The notes under the pieces are model-generated. The model worked only from the letters and a program-made list of their open reading frames with translations. It did no database searches and was not told the DNA's origin. A program made the position numbers and the translations under genes. 33,342 nucleotides of DNA from Bacteroidales bacterium (GTDB lineage Bacteria; Bacteroidota; Bacteroidia; Bacteroidales; PXBB01), in contig JAQVVM010000051.1 of assembly GCA_028698995.1 (NCBI GenBank), forward strand, positions 1 to 33,342, in the 5' to 3' direction. How positions within the stretch are numbered: the first letter of the stretch is position 1; each line of letters begins with the position of its first letter. Positions 1-6,645 of this stretch are shown piece after piece.

Positions 1-1
1 C

Positions 2-559
2 TGCGGTGCATGTTCAGTAGCTTGTAGGTTCGATGCCATTACAGAAAAAGACATAGTGCTTGGAACTGTAACCAGTTTTGAACGCACTAAAAAATCAAGA
101 ATTATTGAAGCCCGCACAAGAGTGGGGGTATATTCACCTGTTTCTGTAATTAAAGCCGCAATAAAAAAGGCAGGTCATGAAGGTATAATAATTTTGGATG
201 CACCACCTGGTACTTCTTGTCCCTTTATTCAAACAGTTGCTCCAAGCGACTACGTGGTATTGGTAACCGAGCCTACACCTTTTGGATTGAGTGATTTAAA
301 ACAATCTGTAGAAACACTTAAGACAATGCATAAACCTTATGGAGTAATTATTAATCGTTCCGGATTGGGTAATGATGATGTATATAATTACTTATTAACA
401 GAAAAAATTCCTCTGCTGATGGAAATCCCTTTTACAAGAGCCATAGCTAGCTCTTATTCAAAAGGTGAATTATTATCAATCAATAATAATGAGTGGAAAA
501 ATAAGTTTTTGATCCTTTACGATTTAATAAAAAAGAATTATGGAAATAGCGGTAATTAG
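2..559 (+). CDS. MinD-superfamily P-loop ATPase with 4Fe-4S insert (5' partial)
   Basis: The reading frame is open from base 2, so the gene begins left of the window; an internal GTG at 56 is not the real start. The visible residues begin inside a ferredoxin-type cluster (CGACSVACRFDAI), the end of the second 4Fe-4S motif in this family. The ATPase body follows, with the Walker B-like DAPPGT segment and the EPTPFGLSDLK motif characteristic of MinD-like ATPases carrying an inserted ferredoxin domain. The Walker A loop must lie in the missing N-terminal part. The stop overlaps the start of the next gene, a full-length paralogue, by 20 bases, so the two are probably co-translated and may form a heterodimer. 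The family is thought to couple ATP hydrolysis to metal or cluster chemistry; the substrate here is unknown. Confidence 0.85.
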   Translation, partial: CGACSVACRFDAITEKDIVLGTVTSFERTKKSRIIEARTRVGVYSPVSVIKAAIKKAGHEGIIILDAPPGTSCPFIQTVAPSDYVVLVTEPTPFGLSDLKQSVETLKTMHKPYGVIINRSGLGNDDVYNYLLTEKIPLLMEIPFTRAIASSYSKGELLSINNNEWKNKFLILYDLIKKNYGNSGN

Positions 560-1406
560 CGGTAAGGGGGGAACAGGGAAAAGTTGCTTTAGTGCTGCAT
601 TTGCTACGCTCAAGCACAAAGTTGTATTAGCTGATTGTGATGTAGATGCTGCAAATTTGTTTATTTTGTTCAATCCCGAAATAATTGAAGAAAAAATATA
701 CATATCCGGTCAAAAAGCAATTATTAATCAATCAAAATGTACCCGTTGTGGGATCTGCATTGATTATTGCCGCTTTGATGCTATTTCCTATAAAGAGTAT
801 CAAGTTGTTATAAATGAAACTTCATGTGATGGGTGTAAACTATGTACACGAATCTGTCCATCAATGGCTATTGATCTAATAAACAGTGATAAAAGCAAAA
901 TGTTTAGTGGAAATTTTCGCAATGGGAAAATGGTTTATGGGAGGCTGGCTCCAGGTGAAGAAAATTCAGGGAAATTGGTAAGCTTGGTAAGAGAAAAAGC
1001 CAGAGAAATTGCCAAAGCAAATCATTTGGATACTATCATCATTGATGGCCCTCCTGGTATTGGTTGCAGCGTAATTTCATCCTTAACTGGGGTTAATCAT
1101 GCTGTTATTATTTCAGAACCTAGTTTGTCGGGCTTAAGTGACTTGAAACGCACACTTGAAATTGTTTCAAAATTTAACATTAAAACATGGGTTATTATTA
1201 ACAAATACGACCTTAACAAAGATGTTGCAAATGACATTTTTAATTATTGTCATGACAATAATATAATATTGGTCGGAAAAATTCCTTTCAGCTCAGATAT
1301 TGTTACGGCAATGGTTCATTGTCAAAGTATAATAGAATATGCACCATATTCGAATATTGCCCTTGAAATTGAACGGATTTATAATATGATAATAGATGAA
1401 CAATAA
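540..1406 (+). CDS. MinD-superfamily P-loop ATPase with two inserted 4Fe-4S clusters
   Basis: This 288-residue protein begins with the deviant Walker A loop GKGGTGKS (residues 8-15) typical of MinD/ParA/Mrp ATPases. It has an inserted two-cluster ferredoxin domain: Cys 67, 70, 73 and 77, then Cys 96, 99, 102 and 106, each CxxCxxCxxxC. The APGEENSGKLVSLVR segment follows, then the DGPPGIGC Walker B-like region (169-176) and SEPSLSGLSDLKR. This architecture is usual for the paired soluble ferredoxin-ATPases of anaerobes. It overlaps the upstream paralogue by 20 bases and the downstream adenosyltransferase by 11 bases, which indicates one operon. A role in metallo-cofactor handling or electron delivery is inferred from the fold and neighbours; no substrate can be read from the sequence. 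Confidence 0.9.
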   Translation: MEIAVISGKGGTGKSCFSAAFATLKHKVVLADCDVDAANLFILFNPEIIEEKIYISGQKAIINQSKCTRCGICIDYCRFDAISYKEYQVVINETSCDGCKLCTRICPSMAIDLINSDKSKMFSGNFRNGKMVYGRLAPGEENSGKLVSLVREKAREIAKANHLDTIIIDGPPGIGCSVISSLTGVNHAVIISEPSLSGLSDLKRTLEIVSKFNIKTWVIINKYDLNKDVANDIFNYCHDNNIILVGKIPFSSDIVTAMVHCQSIIEYAPYSNIALEIERIYNMIIDEQ

Positions 1407-1914
1407 AGGTTACATACATCTCTATACAGGCAGCGGGAAGGGTAAAACAACAGCTGCATTGGGACTGGCAATAAGAGCTTCCGGTGCAGGAAAAAAAGTA
1501 TTTATCGGACAGTTTGTCAAAGGTATGCACTATTCAGAGTTTAATGTTCTAAAACAACTTGAAAAAATAAGCATTCAGCAATATGGCAGGACTTGTTTTA
1601 TAGAAGGAGCTCCAACAGAAGAGGATAAAAAAGCAGCACAAAGTGGCATTATAAAAATTGTTGAAATATTAGCAAAAGCTGAATACGATGTACTTATTCT
1701 CGATGAAATTACCATTGCTTTGTTTTATAATCTTATAAGTATTGATGCTTTTCTTATACTTCTTAAGTCTAAACCAAAAAATATTGAAATAATTCTAACA
1801 GGTCGTAAGGCTCCTGTCGAATTATATGAAATAGCAGATCTTATTACGGAGATGAATGAAATAAAACACTATTATAATAAAGGAATTCAAGCAAGGGAAG
1901 GAATTGAATATTAA
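1396..1914 (+). CDS. cobO: Cob(I)yrinic acid a,c-diamide adenosyltransferase (CobA/CobO/BtuR type)
   Basis: The 172-residue product matches the CobA/CobO/BtuR family in length and layout. It has an N-terminal GYIHLYTGSGKGKTTAALGL segment with the P-loop GSGKGKTT at residues 12-19, a VFIGQFVKG strand, a VLILDEI Walker B-like segment, and a C-terminal LTGRKAP...LYEIADLITEM stretch. The enzyme transfers the 5'-deoxyadenosyl group of ATP to reduced Co(I) corrinoids, making adenosylcobalamin or its precursor in the cytoplasm. It begins inside the preceding ferredoxin-ATPase gene. An ATPase with 4Fe-4S clusters beside an enzyme that needs Co(I) suggests, as inference only, supply of low-potential electrons. 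The other cobalamin biosynthesis genes are not in the window. Confidence 0.92.
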   Translation: MNNKGYIHLYTGSGKGKTTAALGLAIRASGAGKKVFIGQFVKGMHYSEFNVLKQLEKISIQQYGRTCFIEGAPTEEDKKAAQSGIIKIVEILAKAEYDVLILDEITIALFYNLISIDAFLILLKSKPKNIEIILTGRKAPVELYEIADLITEMNEIKHYYNKGIQAREGIEY

Positions 1915-1930
1915 TAATAATTTAAAAAAA

Positions 1931-2536
1931 ATGATAAATTGCTCAGGGTGTAAAACAAATAAATGCTACAGTGGAGAAGATTGTGTGCAAGGACACGATT
2001 TTGGAAAGATTATAAATTCTTCAAAAGATGAATACTGTCAGGCTGAAAATCTCAAAGTATTAGAAGTATCAAGTAACATAGAGGGTGAACATTATATGGA
2101 ATGGACCAGACTGGAAGAAATTATTGGTTTTGCAGAAGGTATGGGATTTAAAACTATAGGCATTGCCCATTGTGTTGGATTAACAAATGAAGCCAAATCT
2201 CTTAAAACTGTGCTTGATAAAAAATTTACAGTTTATGCTGTCTGTTGCAAGTTTTCAGGTATTGACAAGAAAGATTTTAATTTACCTCAGATAAAAAAAG
2301 ATAGATTTGAAGCCATTTGTAATCCTATTGGACAAGCTATGGTACTAAATGATTTAAAGACTGACATGAATATTATTGTTGGGTTATGTATCGGTCATGA
2401 TATGCTGTTTACAAAATTCTCCGATGCACATGTAACAACATTTATTGTTAAAGATAGGATTACTGGGCATAATCCGGCAATAACCCTTTATTCAAAATAT
2501 TATCAAAAGAAATTTGAAATAAATGAAATTATATAA
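1931..2536 (+). CDS. DUF1847-family Cys-rich putative metal-binding protein
   Basis: I chose the ATG at 1931 (201 residues). A TTG at 1904 in the same frame would overlap cobO by 11 bases and add nine residues, but the conserved part begins with MINCSGC. The N-terminus carries a Cys cluster (Cys 4, 7, 12, 18) like a zinc or iron-sulfur knuckle. Further cysteines sit in short conserved-looking motifs: AHCVGL (81), VCCKFSG (105, 106), ICNPIGQ (130) and GLCIGHD (153). I recognise this pattern as DUF1847, a family without a proven function. Its place at the end of the ferredoxin-ATPase/cobO overlap chain suggests a metal- or cluster-binding partner. No signal peptide or membrane segment is visible. 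Confidence 0.8.
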   Translation: MINCSGCKTNKCYSGEDCVQGHDFGKIINSSKDEYCQAENLKVLEVSSNIEGEHYMEWTRLEEIIGFAEGMGFKTIGIAHCVGLTNEAKSLKTVLDKKFTVYAVCCKFSGIDKKDFNLPQIKKDRFEAICNPIGQAMVLNDLKTDMNIIVGLCIGHDMLFTKFSDAHVTTFIVKDRITGHNPAITLYSKYYQKKFEINEII

Positions 2537-2543
2537 ATTAATT

Positions 2544-2551
2544 TATATTTG
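2544..2551 (+). promoter_or_regulatory. Bacteroidota -7 box before the PLP lyase gene
   Basis: TATATTTG is an exact match to TAnnTTTG, 31 bases before the ATG at 2583. No well-placed -33 TTTG is seen: the nearest is at 2513-2516, with a 27-base spacer. It would give the lyase its own promoter, separate from the upstream cob/DUF1847 genes. Confidence 0.4.
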
Positions 2552-2582
2552 TAAACTCTATTAAAAATTTTAAAAACAAAAC

Positions 2583-3764
2583 ATGAAAACAAAAGACAAA
2601 GGTTTTAACACCAAGCTCATTCACGCAGGAGCGTTTGAAGATGAATTCGGAAGTGCCACAGTACCAATTTATCAAACATCAACATTCAAATTTAAAAATG
2701 CACAGCATGGAGCTGATTGCTTTTCGGGTAAAAGCGATGGCTATATTTATACCCGTATTGGCAACCCAACAATCAGAGCATTTGAGCAAAATATAGCAGA
2801 GCTTGAAAACGGTTATGATGGCATAGCTACAAGTTCTGGTATGGGTGCTATAAGCAGTGTATTTTTTGCATTGCTTGATGCAGGTAGTCATATTGTAAGT
2901 TCTGATGCAGTATATGGCCCTGCCAGAGGCATTCTTGAACAAGACTTCTCACGATTTAATGTAGAAGCCAGTTTTGTGAATACCTCACATATCGAAAACA
3001 TTATTAAAGCTATTAAGCCAAATACTAAAGTTCTATACATTGAAACACCTGCAAATCCCACCATGGATATTACAGATATTGCTGCTTGTTCTGAAATTGC
3101 AAAAAAATACAATCTAGTTTTGGTTGTTGACAATACTTTCTCTTCTCCATATTTACAAAAACCCCTCAATTTAGGAGCCGATGTGGTGTTGCATTCCATT
3201 ACAAAATTTATCAATGGTCATGCAGATATTGTTGGTGGTGTTATTGTTACAAAAACAATGGAATTGTACAAAAAAATTCGCCATTGTATGGTTTATATGG
3301 GCTGCAATATGGATCCTACACAAGCATTTATGGTTATTCGTGGTGTGAAAACCTTGGGCATACGTATTGAACGTGCTCAGGAAAATGCCATGAAAGTGGC
3401 TCAATTTTTACAAAATCATCCAAAAATTGAATGGCTCAGATACCCCGGACTTGAAACACACCCACAGTATGCTTTAGCTAAAAAACAAATGAATGGACCT
3501 GGTTCTATGATGAGTTTTGGTTTAAAAGGCGGATTTGAAGCGGGGAGAAAGCTTATGGATAATGTACATTTGGCATTATTGGCTGTTTCATTAGGTGGTG
3601 TTGAAACACTTATTCAACACCCCGCATCAATGACCCATGCAGCAGTAAGCAAAGAGAATAAACTTAAAGCAGGAATTACTGATGACCTTGTGAGATATTC
3701 TGTTGGGATAGAAGATGTTGAGGATATTATTGAGGATTTGAGACAAGCACTTGATAAAATTTAA
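2583..3764 (+). CDS. Methionine gamma-lyase / cystathionine gamma-lyase family PLP enzyme
   Basis: This 393-residue protein is a full-length Cys/Met metabolism PLP-dependent enzyme. Visible landmarks are TKLIHAG and PIYQTSTF at the N-terminus, YTRIGNPT (56-63, phosphate contact from the partner subunit), the ring-stacking Tyr 111, VVDNTF with Asp 183, and HSITKFINGH with the Schiff-base Lys 208. SLGGVETLIQHPASMTH and RYSVGIED near the C-terminus are the substrate-carboxylate region. The family cleaves methionine, cystathionine or homocysteine to an oxo-acid, ammonia and a thiol. The residue after Tyr-Gly (YGPARG) is Pro 113, where characterised methionine gamma-lyases have a functional Cys, so methionine is not assured as the substrate. 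It is separated from DUF1847 by 46 bases and from mrp by 153 bases with a palindrome. Confidence 0.9.
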   Translation: MKTKDKGFNTKLIHAGAFEDEFGSATVPIYQTSTFKFKNAQHGADCFSGKSDGYIYTRIGNPTIRAFEQNIAELENGYDGIATSSGMGAISSVFFALLDAGSHIVSSDAVYGPARGILEQDFSRFNVEASFVNTSHIENIIKAIKPNTKVLYIETPANPTMDITDIAACSEIAKKYNLVLVVDNTFSSPYLQKPLNLGADVVLHSITKFINGHADIVGGVIVTKTMELYKKIRHCMVYMGCNMDPTQAFMVIRGVKTLGIRIERAQENAMKVAQFLQNHPKIEWLRYPGLETHPQYALAKKQMNGPGSMMSFGLKGGFEAGRKLMDNVHLALLAVSLGGVETLIQHPASMTHAAVSKENKLKAGITDDLVRYSVGIEDVEDIIEDLRQALDKI

Positions 3765-3793
3765 ACCACTGATTTGAAATACAAAAACAAATA

Positions 3794-3823
3794 GCCAACC
3801 AACGGTTTAAACCGTTGGTTGGC
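3794..3823 (+). terminator. Perfect 30-bp palindrome downstream of the PLP lyase
   Basis: Bases 3794-3808 (starting GCCAACCAACGG) are the exact reverse complement of 3809-3823, so the two 15-base arms meet at a TTTAAA centre. It begins 30 bases after the lyase stop codon. As RNA it would fold into a strong hairpin. The next bases (ATATACAACTT) are not a T-run, so it is not a textbook intrinsic terminator. mRNA 3'-end protection, or a protein binding site before mrp, are alternatives. Confidence 0.5.
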
Positions 3824-3917
3824 ATATACAACTTATCACCTAAAGCTGGAAAATAAAAACATTTAAGGATTTTTGCATTAATACTATCCTTTATTAGAAA
3901 TTTAAAAATAATAATTC

Positions 3918-4703
3918 ATGGCCCTCTTCGAAAAAATAAATTTACCCACAGTAAAGAATATTATTGTAGTAGCTTCTGGTAAAGGAGGCGTAGGCAAATC
4001 AACTGTTTCTTCAAATCTTGCAGTGGCTTTAGCCCGCAAAGGATTAAAGACAGCCCTTGTTGATGCAGATATTTATGGTCCTTCTATTCCCAGAATGTTT
4101 GGTGTTGAAAATGCGGCCCCTACTGTTGAAAAAATTGATGATAAAGATGTGATGTTCCCTATTGAAAAATATGGAGTTAAAATCATGTCGATAGGATTCT
4201 TTATAGCGCAATCACAAGGCTTAATCTGGCGTGGTCCTATGGCGTCCGGAGCCATACAACAACTTTTTGAAAATACTGTCTGGGGCGAAATCGATTATAT
4301 GGTTATAGATTTCCCTCCTGGTACCGGCGACATACAACTGACTACCGTTCAGAAATTATCAATTACCGGAGCAATTATCGTTACCACACCTCAGGAAATA
4401 GCCTTAAATGATGCCCGCAAAGCAGCCAATATGTTCTCGAATAAAGGGATTAATGTGCCTATCTTAGGTGTGGTAGAAAACATGTCGTGGTTCACACCCA
4501 AAGCCCATCCCGATGAAAAGTACCATATTTTTGGCAAGGGTGGTGGCAGTATGCTGGCTCATGAACTTAAAACCAAATTGTTGGCTACCATTCCTTTAGT
4601 TGCTGAAGTTGGAGAAGCTGCGGAAAAAGGCTTAAATGTTTTTGAACAAGAGGATAAAATGTTAGGTATTGCTTTTGAGTCTGTGGTAAATTATATTTTA
4701 TAA
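3918..4703 (+). CDS. Mrp/NBP35-type ATP-binding iron-sulfur carrier (short form)
   Basis: The 261-residue product has the GKGGVGKST Walker A loop (21-29), LVDADIYGPSIPRMFG, RGPMASGAIQQL, DFPPGTGDIQLT and GVVENMSWFTP, the hallmark series of Mrp/ApbC/NBP35 ATPases, which carry and transfer Fe-S clusters. Most bacterial Mrp proteins are near 350-370 residues because of an N-terminal FeS-assembly (DUF59/MIP18) domain. Here the ATPase begins almost at once and that domain is absent. The CxxC near the C-terminus of many Mrp proteins is also missing: the segment after ENMSWFTP reads KAHPDEKYHIFGKGG. The ATG at 3918 is well placed and I see no coding sequence upstream that could supply the missing domain. 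A second Mrp elsewhere in the genome is possible. Confidence 0.9.
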   Translation: MALFEKINLPTVKNIIVVASGKGGVGKSTVSSNLAVALARKGLKTALVDADIYGPSIPRMFGVENAAPTVEKIDDKDVMFPIEKYGVKIMSIGFFIAQSQGLIWRGPMASGAIQQLFENTVWGEIDYMVIDFPPGTGDIQLTTVQKLSITGAIIVTTPQEIALNDARKAANMFSNKGINVPILGVVENMSWFTPKAHPDEKYHIFGKGGGSMLAHELKTKLLATIPLVAEVGEAAEKGLNVFEQEDKMLGIAFESVVNYIL

Positions 4704-5002
4704 GATTGTATTTATTATACGCTTTTTATTCATTTTTTTTTAATTTATTGAGCACATAAATTATTTACACAAATCTCAAATTTATAAATAGTCCGTAGGA
4801 CTTTAATATCAATAAAAAAATTAAGCAAAAAATTTGTTGTCCATATGGACATTAACAAAAGGGTTCCCTGTATTAATTCTTCTGACGGGAAAATCATCTG
4901 CCTTATGTAGTAATTTTTATTGAAATTTATGCCCGTATAGGCAAAATATCTTTATTGTGTGTAAATATTTAAGAGGATTTTAATATTATTATTCATTTCA
5001 CT
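4704..5002. other. Non-coding gap between convergent genes, with three small palindromes
   Basis: No convincing coding sequence is seen. The gap lies between the ends of mrp (+) and the DUF4143 ATPase (-). It contains three short palindromes at 4790-4802, 4838-4851 and 4930-4943, given as a separate repeat entry. No hairpin followed by a T-run is visible for either gene. Confidence 0.6.
4790..4943. repeat. Three related short palindromic units
   Basis: The units are AGTCCGTAGGACT (4790-4802), TGTCCATATGGACA (4838-4851, perfect) and TGCCCGTATAGGCA (4930-4943). Each has a CC-rTA-GG core. The first and third also share flanks: TTTAT before the unit and AATATC after it. The shared flanks suggest diverged copies of one short interspersed palindrome rather than chance, but no mobility gene is nearby. 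Confidence 0.4.
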
Positions 5003-6301
5003 CTAATTATCACAACTCAGAAAATATAATGGAATAAATGAAATTTTTTGCTCATTAACCCTACCCACAACGGCTTCGGAAAATACAAAAGCATGCTTAA
5101 TTTCATTGAAATTTTCTAATAATAAATGCAAGCTTTTTAACTTGCCTGAAGGACCGTTTTTTACTTCTATCGGTATTATTTCCTGATTTTTTTGAATCAC
5201 AAAGTCAACTTCCGCTGCACTGTTTTTGGCATCCCTTGCCCAATAATACAAATCATCGAATCCCGCCGATAGGAGCTCTTGTCCAACAAATTGTTCAGCC
5301 ATTATACCTCTGAACAAAGATGAGGTGTCATTTTTCAAATATTCATCAGTGAAAACCCCTCCCCTCATTTTTCCCATTAAACCAATATCCAACATGAGGC
5401 ACTTAAACTTTTTTTCCGATACATTTACTCCTATTGGAAATTCCAACGTTGAGGTAGCTTTTATTTTTTTGAAAAGTTTTGATGCTTCCAATAACCCTAA
5501 AGATTTTTTAATAACGTTATGAGAAAAATCTTTTGCTAACTCAGTGTATTTTATCTGCTGACCAACTTTTTGTGAAACAGCATAAAGTACAGATAGTAAA
5601 CAATTTTTATCCATTTTTGCAGCATATTTTGAAAAATCAAGTTTAAATGTATCAATAATATTTGCCTGAATATGAGATACTTGCAATAAACTCTGTGTTT
5701 CTTTATACACTTTTACACATTCGGGCATGCCACCAACATAAAAATACTTTCTCAATTCCAGTTTAACTAAATTGTCTGCAGTCTCAGAAACAAGATGAGA
5801 ATTTTTATTTAGGATATCTGCCAGCATTTTTTTTTCATTTGCTAAAAGAAATTCAAAAAAATTCATTGGATACATATTCAACAATTGTACTTTGCCTACA
5901 GGAAAGGATATGTCCTGCAAAGCAAAATCGAGTAAAGACCCTGCTGCAATAACATGCAAATCAGGTATCTGTTCAAAAAAATATCTTAATGAAAGAATAG
6001 CCTTGGGGCATTCCTGAATTTCATCAAAAAAAAGCAAATCCTTTCCAATTACTATTGGTTTGTTAAGTAAAATTTCAAGCTCTGCAAGAATTCGTTCCGC
6101 ATTTAAGTTTAATAAAAATAATTTTTGCCAGTCACTTTGCATTTCAAAATTTACTGTATGGATAACACCATCAAAATATTTTGCCCCAAAATCAGTTATG
6201 GTATATGTTTTACCGACCTGTCGTGCTCCGCGAATAATTAATGGTTTTCTGTTTGTGCTGTTTTTCCACTCCAGCAGCCTCTTTGTTATGATTCTTTCCA
6301 T
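5003..6301 (-). CDS. AAA ATPase with C-terminal DUF4143 domain
   Basis: The 432-residue protein has the layout of the AAA_14-DUF4143 family. The Walker A is GARQVGKT (25-32), preceded by PLIIR. The Walker B is LLFFDEIQECP (around 89-99), and sensor region IAAGSLLDFAL follows. The C-terminal half ends with EVDFV (364-368) and PIEVK (around 377-381), spaced like the acidic and Glu-x-Lys residues of PD-(D/E)xK nuclease-like folds. These ATPases are common in anaerobic Bacteroidota and archaea, often in many copies, and their biological role is unsettled. It is a lone gene, converging with mrp. Its start lies just behind a predicted promoter and a 32-bp-spaced triple repeat, suggesting dedicated control. 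Confidence 0.9.
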   Translation of the reverse strand: MERIITKRLLEWKNSTNRKPLIIRGARQVGKTYTITDFGAKYFDGVIHTVNFEMQSDWQKLFLLNLNAERILAELEILLNKPIVIGKDLLFFDEIQECPKAILSLRYFFEQIPDLHVIAAGSLLDFALQDISFPVGKVQLLNMYPMNFFEFLLANEKKMLADILNKNSHLVSETADNLVKLELRKYFYVGGMPECVKVYKETQSLLQVSHIQANIIDTFKLDFSKYAAKMDKNCLLSVLYAVSQKVGQQIKYTELAKDFSHNVIKKSLGLLEASKLFKKIKATSTLEFPIGVNVSEKKFKCLMLDIGLMGKMRGGVFTDEYLKNDTSSLFRGIMAEQFVGQELLSAGFDDLYYWARDAKNSAAEVDFVIQKNQEIIPIEVKNGPSGKLKSLHLLLENFNEIKHAFVFSEAVVGRVNEQKISFIPLYFLSCDN

Positions 6302-6314
6302 TGCGATTTTTTTA

Positions 6315-6322
6315 CAAAAATA
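6315..6322 (-). promoter_or_regulatory. -7 box of the DUF4143 ATPase promoter
   Basis: The minus strand reads TATTTTTG here, an exact TAnnTTTG, ending 13 bases before the ATG (minus-strand start at 6301). Upstream by 16 bases is ATTG, a near match to the -33 TTTG element, and it belongs to the proximal copy of the repeat. Expected transcripts would be almost leaderless. Confidence 0.45.
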
Positions 6323-6338
6323 TAAAATTTAAATTTTA

Positions 6339-6420
6339 CAATGATTATTTTTATTTTAAATATATTTTCCCAATGTTATTTTAATTTTATTTTATATTTT
6401 TCCAATGGTTATTTTTTAAA
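6339..6420. repeat. Three direct repeats spaced exactly 32 bp, upstream of the DUF4143 ATPase
   Basis: CAATG followed by an optional base and TTATTTT begins at 6339, 6371 and 6403, each exactly 32 bases apart. The first two units also end alike in TATATTTTCC or TATATTTTTC. On the minus strand, the direction of the adjacent gene, the motif reads AAATAACATTG or a close variant. A 32-base period is about three helical turns, so the copies would face one side of the DNA. The copy nearest the gene overlaps the predicted -33 element, so an operator array is the simplest reading. Confidence 0.5.
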
Positions 6421-6645
6421 TTAATATTTGAATTATTTGAAACCACAAAAAAATCCCTTTAAGTAAAAGAGACTTTTATACCATATTGGTAGATGAAAAT
6501 ATTATATCAGGGAAATTGATAAAGGAATAAATTTTAGGTATTTAACTTTATAGTTCAATTTTAAGGTATCTTACAGATACTATTCTCTTTAAGGAATTTG
6601 CGTTTTAAAATTTAATGATTAACCCCTGTTTTAATTCTCAGGAAG

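Larger units (their letters stand above)
6302..6645. other. Non-coding gap before the DUF4143 ATPase
   Basis: This very AT-rich stretch has no credible gene. Its left third holds the ATPase promoter and the 32-bp-spaced repeats. The remainder shows only weak dyads, at 6479-6491 (TACCA/TGGTA) and 6566-6580 (GTATC/GATAC). The second lies downstream of the 6646-10251 gene and could be part of a poor terminator. Confidence 0.5.

Noticed and set aside
56..559. GTG at 56 as the start of the first gene
   Set aside because: The frame is open to the window edge and the residues before it (CGACSVAC...) are part of the 4Fe-4S motif, so the gene is truncated by the window.
1..2536. Cobalamin riboswitch for the cobO gene set
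   Set aside because: The leader of this gene set lies left of the window; no such structure is seen inside it.
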